DNA of 42,519 nt from positions 30,970 to 73,488 of the forward strand of contig NZ_BBPO01000005.1 of assembly GCF_000787815.1 (NCBI RefSeq), written 5' to 3'. The notes beneath the pieces are model-generated. The model did not search any database. It was not told the DNA's origin and saw only the letters and a program-made list of their open reading frames with translations. A program made the position numbers and the translations under genes. The stretch comes from Streptacidiphilus neutrinimicus (lineage in GTDB: Bacteria > Actinomycetota > Actinomycetes > Streptomycetales > Streptomycetaceae). Of this stretch, positions 40,149 to 42,519 are shown in pieces (within the stretch, counting starts at the first letter, position 1; every line of letters starts with the position of its first letter).

Positions 40149-41738
40149 TCACCGCCGCCGGGCCACCAGCACCGCGTCGTGCAGGGTGATCTCCTCGCCC
40201 TCCGGGTTCCGCGCCCGGCGGGCGCGGGTCTCCGCGCGGATCTCCCAGTGGGCCGGGTCCAGGTCGGCTGCTGCCTGCTCCGGGGTGTACATCATGTCGA
40301 GGTACACCCCGGGGCCGCCGCCGTCCCGCTTGTCCTTGGGGTGGTGGCCGACGATCAGCAGGGTGCCGCCGGGGGCCACCGCGTCGGCGAGGGCGGCGAA
40401 GAGGGCGCGGCGCGGTCCCGTCGGGAGGTGCATGAACTGCGCCGTGACCAGGTCGTACGCACCGGCTGTCGGCGGGGCCTCGCGCAGGTCGGCGTGGGAC
40501 CAGGTGATCCGCTCCGCGATCTCCGCCCCGGCGGCCCGCGCGTGCTCGGCGGCCCGGTCCAAAGCGACGGTGGAGATGTCCGTTCCGGTGACCCGCCAGC
40601 CGCGTGCGGCGAGCCAGATCGCGTCCGCTCCCTCGCCGCTGCCGACGTCGAGCGCGCGGCCCGGAGCCAGGGAGGCGGCCTCGGTGACGAGTTGGGGGTT
40701 GGGGTGGCCGCTCCACAGCGTGGGACGCGAGCGGTAGCGCTCCTCCCAGGCGTCCTGCTCGAAGTGGGTGCGCTGCAGCTCGCGGTAGGCCTCGACGGCG
40801 TCGCGGGTGTCCGCGGCGACGAGGTCGGCGTTGATCATCGCGCCGGCCCGCAGGCCCGCCGCCGCCGAGACCACGACCTGGGCGCTGACGTCGGCGACGT
40901 TGCCCGCCACCCAGAGGCCGGGCACCTCGGTGGCCCCGGTCGGATCGGCCGCGACGCGGCTGCCGACGACCTCGCCGCCGAACTCGACGGGCTCCGGCCG
41001 CAGGCCGAGCGACTCCAGCAGCTCCGCCCGCGCCGTCATGCGCGGCGCCACGACGAGGGCGTCGAGCGGGACCAACTCGCCCGAGGCCAGCCGGACTCCG
41101 GTCAGCCTGTCCTCTGCCGCCTCGACCGCCGTGACGGGACCGTCCGCCACGTGGATGCCGCGCGCGGCCAGTCGCTCGGCCTGCGCGGCGTCCGGGGCCT
41201 CGACCCCGTGCCGCAGCACGATCACGTGCTCGCTCCACTGACGCCACAGCTCCGCGTGGTGCCAGGCGAGCGGGCTGGTGGCGAGGACGCCGACGCGACC
41301 GCCGCGGACCTCCCAGCCATGGCAGTACGGGCAGTGCAGCGCGTCCCTGCCGAAGCGCTCGGCCAGGCCCGGCACCTCGGGCAGTTCGTCGGCCAGGCCC
41401 GTCGTCACCAGCAGGCGCCGCGCCCGCACCTCGCGCGCAGCGCCGTCCGGCGACTCGACCGTGACGACGAACCCCTCGCCGTCCTTGGCCGCGGAGGTGA
41501 CCGTCCCGACGGCGAGCCGGCCGCCGTAGCCGTCCAGTTCGGTGCGGCCTGCCGCGATCAGCTCGCCGGGCGGCGTGCCCTCGCGGCCCAGGTAGCCGTG
41601 GACGTGCCCGGAGGGCGCGTTGCGCGGCTGCCCGGCGTCGACCACCAACACCGAGCGTCGCGCCCGCGCGAGCGTCACCGCCCCGCTCAGTCCGGCCGCC
41701 CCGCCCCCCACCACGACCACGTCGTACGCCTCGTCCAC
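40149..41738 (-). CDS. Thioredoxin-reductase-like flavoprotein fused to a SAM methyltransferase
   Basis: A 529-residue fusion from GTG 41738 (GAGGAGAT upstream). Residues 1-310 are a class II pyridine-nucleotide disulfide oxidoreductase: FAD motif VVVVGGGAAGLSGA, redox pair C136/C139 in HCPYCHGWE, and VAGNVADV near the end. Residues 325-529 are a class I methyltransferase with motif I ALDVGSGEGADAIWLA. The NADPH motif GxGxxA is poor (VGVLATSP), so its electron donor may differ from that of true TrxB. It is divergent from an HTH-cupin regulator. A role in thiol-linked detoxification or methylation is inference. Confidence 0.9.
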   Translation of the reverse strand: MDEAYDVVVVGGGAAGLSGAVTLARARRSVLVVDAGQPRNAPSGHVHGYLGREGTPPGELIAAGRTELDGYGGRLAVGTVTSAAKDGEGFVVTVESPDGAAREVRARRLLVTTGLADELPEVPGLAERFGRDALHCPYCHGWEVRGGRVGVLATSPLAWHHAELWRQWSEHVIVLRHGVEAPDAAQAERLAARGIHVADGPVTAVEAAEDRLTGVRLASGELVPLDALVVAPRMTARAELLESLGLRPEPVEFGGEVVGSRVAADPTGATEVPGLWVAGNVADVSAQVVVSAAAGLRAGAMINADLVAADTRDAVEAYRELQRTHFEQDAWEERYRSRPTLWSGHPNPQLVTEAASLAPGRALDVGSGEGADAIWLAARGWRVTGTDISTVALDRAAEHARAAGAEIAERITWSHADLREAPPTAGAYDLVTAQFMHLPTGPRRALFAALADAVAPGGTLLIVGHHPKDKRDGGGPGVYLDMMYTPEQAAADLDPAHWEIRAETRARRARNPEGEEITLHDAVLVARRR

Positions 41739-41791
41739 CGGGATCTCCTCTCGCCGTCGGTTCCGGTGCCACCGTGCGCCGGGCCGGGCCG

Positions 41792-41814
41792 ATCGGCAAA
41801 GTAAACTTGCCGAT
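41792..41814. promoter_or_regulatory. Perfect inverted repeat and leaderless promoter at the HTH-cupin start
   Basis: ATCGGCAA (41792-41799), a 7-nt centre and TTGCCGAT (41807-41814) abut the ATG. TAAACT (41802-41807) inside fits a -10 and ends seven bases before ATG 41815. The transcript would start at or one base before the ATG, so repressor binding here would block the regulator's own promoter. Confidence 0.65.
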
Positions 41815-42399
41815 ATGGCAAACGACGACGCCGAGGTGCTGGCGCTGGTCGGCCCGCGGTTGCGCGAGCTGCGCCGTAAGCGCGGCACGACGCTCGCGCG
41901 GCTCGCGGACACCACCGGCATCTCCGTGAGCACGCTGTCCCGGCTGGAGTCCGGCGAGCGGAAGCCGACGCTGGAGCTCCTGCTGCCGCTGGCCCGCGCG
42001 CACCAGGTGCCGTTGGACGAGTTGGTGGGCGCGCCCGAGGTCGGCGACCCGCGGGTCCGGCTGAAGCCGGTGCAGCGGCACGGCGCGACGATCATGGCGC
42101 TGACCCACAACCCTGGCGGCGTCCAGGCCTTCAAGATGATCGTCCCGCCGGAGCGCTGCGAGCCGGACCTTCGCACCCACGAGGGCTACGAGTGGCTCTA
42201 CGTCCTCGCGGGCGAACTGCGGCTGGTCCTCGCGGACCACGACCTGGTGATGAAGGCGGGCGAGGCCGCGGAGTTCGACACCCGCCTCCCGCATTGGTTC
42301 GGCAGCACGGGCACCGCGCCCGTCGAGGTGCTCAGCCTCTTCGGCCCCCAGGGCGAACGCATCCACGTCCGCGCCCAACCCCGCAGGGCCGCGGAGTAG
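41815..42399 (+). CDS. Xre-family HTH regulator with C-terminal cupin domain
   Basis: A 194-residue regulator: HTH_3 at about residues 12-66 (LRRKRGTTLARLADTTGISV, then STLSRLESG) and a cupin ligand domain at about 105-185 (HEGYEWLYVLAGELRLVL, PHWFGSTG). It starts at ATG 41815, next to a perfect inverted repeat and without a Shine-Dalgarno sequence, so it is probably leaderless and autoregulated. The divergent flavoprotein-methyltransferase gene is the likely target. The gene ends in a hairpin whose loop contains the stop codon. Confidence 0.93.
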   Translation: MANDDAEVLALVGPRLRELRRKRGTTLARLADTTGISVSTLSRLESGERKPTLELLLPLARAHQVPLDELVGAPEVGDPRVRLKPVQRHGATIMALTHNPGGVQAFKMIVPPERCEPDLRTHEGYEWLYVLAGELRLVLADHDLVMKAGEAAEFDTRLPHWFGSTGTAPVEVLSLFGPQGERIHVRAQPRRAAE

Positions 42400-42415
42400 C
42401 CGCGGCCCTGCGGGG
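42379..42415. terminator. 16-bp perfect hairpin with the stop codon in the loop
   Basis: A 16-bp perfect stem (42379-42394 with 42400-42415) encloses the loop AGTAG. TAG at 42397-42399 is the stop of the HTH-cupin gene. It is a strong intrinsic terminator candidate. Confidence 0.75.
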
Positions 42416-42519
42416 CTCGGAGCGGACCCTGGCACGGCCGTTCAGCCCGGCGGCGCCGCCTGGCGGGTTCCGCGCGGGAGGGCGGGCGGAGGGGCGGGAG
42501 CCCGGGCCCGGTGTCCGGC
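42416..42519. other. No feature recognised to the window end
   Basis: About 100 bases of GC-rich sequence after the terminator with no gene or clear site that I can support. Confidence 0.5.

Noticed and set aside
1-42519. Biosynthetic gene cluster, prophage, CRISPR or transposon
   Set aside because: No PKS, NRPS, terpene or RiPP core genes, no integrase or transposase, no phage structural genes and no spaced direct repeats were seen.

Overview
The window is very GC-rich actinobacterial chromosome, most likely from a streptomycete (Streptomyces, Kitasatospora or Streptacidiphilus). Supporting signs are the codon usage, many GTG starts, several leaderless promoters, a rare TTA leucine codon, secreted multimodular glycosidases, and two copies of a GC-rich intergenic repeat that I recognise from Streptomyces genomes. 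About 36 genes are supported. There is no rRNA, tRNA, CRISPR array, prophage or insertion sequence.

Layout. 1-2500: a LysR regulator (start unresolved at the window edge) facing a cupin protein and a beta-hydroxyacid dehydrogenase. 2600-4660: a LysR-type sensing domain without a DNA-binding head, divergent from DUF5997 and a hotdog-fold gene; both divergent genes look leaderless. 5090-7120: two translationally coupled genes that each join an Xre-like HTH to a cell-wall module (PG_binding_1, then M23 peptidase). 7230-12050: TetR and glycerol-3-phosphate dehydrogenase divergent from an alkyl-DHAP-synthase-like flavoenzyme and a lipid kinase, a putative ether-lipid or glycerolipid island. 12170-16220: a secreted SLT protein, a HelD/HelR-type helicase with a 19-bp inverted repeat in its promoter resembling the rifamycin-associated element, and a PfkB sugar kinase.

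16500-20910: a secreted alpha/beta hydrolase coupled to a membrane acyltransferase, then a NarL-type two-component system. 20920-26120: a DUF2993 (LmeA-like) protein and an MmpL transporter, divergent from an OmpR-type two-component system; three 11-bp direct repeats lie in the shared promoter. 26230-28150: a secreted DUF4360 protein and a ribosome-hibernation-like protein with two S30AE C-terminal domains.

28150-37920 is a carbohydrate locus: GH27 alpha-galactosidase with a TTA codon, a ROK sugar kinase, a decayed lectin-domain gene, a LacI repressor, and an operon of GH64 endo-beta-1,3-glucanase and GH3 beta-glucosidase carrying five discoidin modules between them. The glucanase operon has a TTGACA promoter flanked by two GAGAGCGCTCTC-type palindromes, so the LacI protein is the obvious candidate repressor. 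Endo-acting GH64 followed by exo-acting GH3 would take beta-1,3-glucan to glucose.

38070-42519: a dienelactone-hydrolase-like enzyme with a short upstream ORF, an S66 (MccF-like) carboxypeptidase, a thioredoxin-reductase-like enzyme fused to a SAM methyltransferase, and a divergent HTH-cupin regulator whose start codon abuts a perfect inverted repeat. The most promising leads are the helicase with the rifamycin-type element, the two-operator glucanase promoter, the HTH/cell-wall fusion pair and the AGPS-like lipid island.
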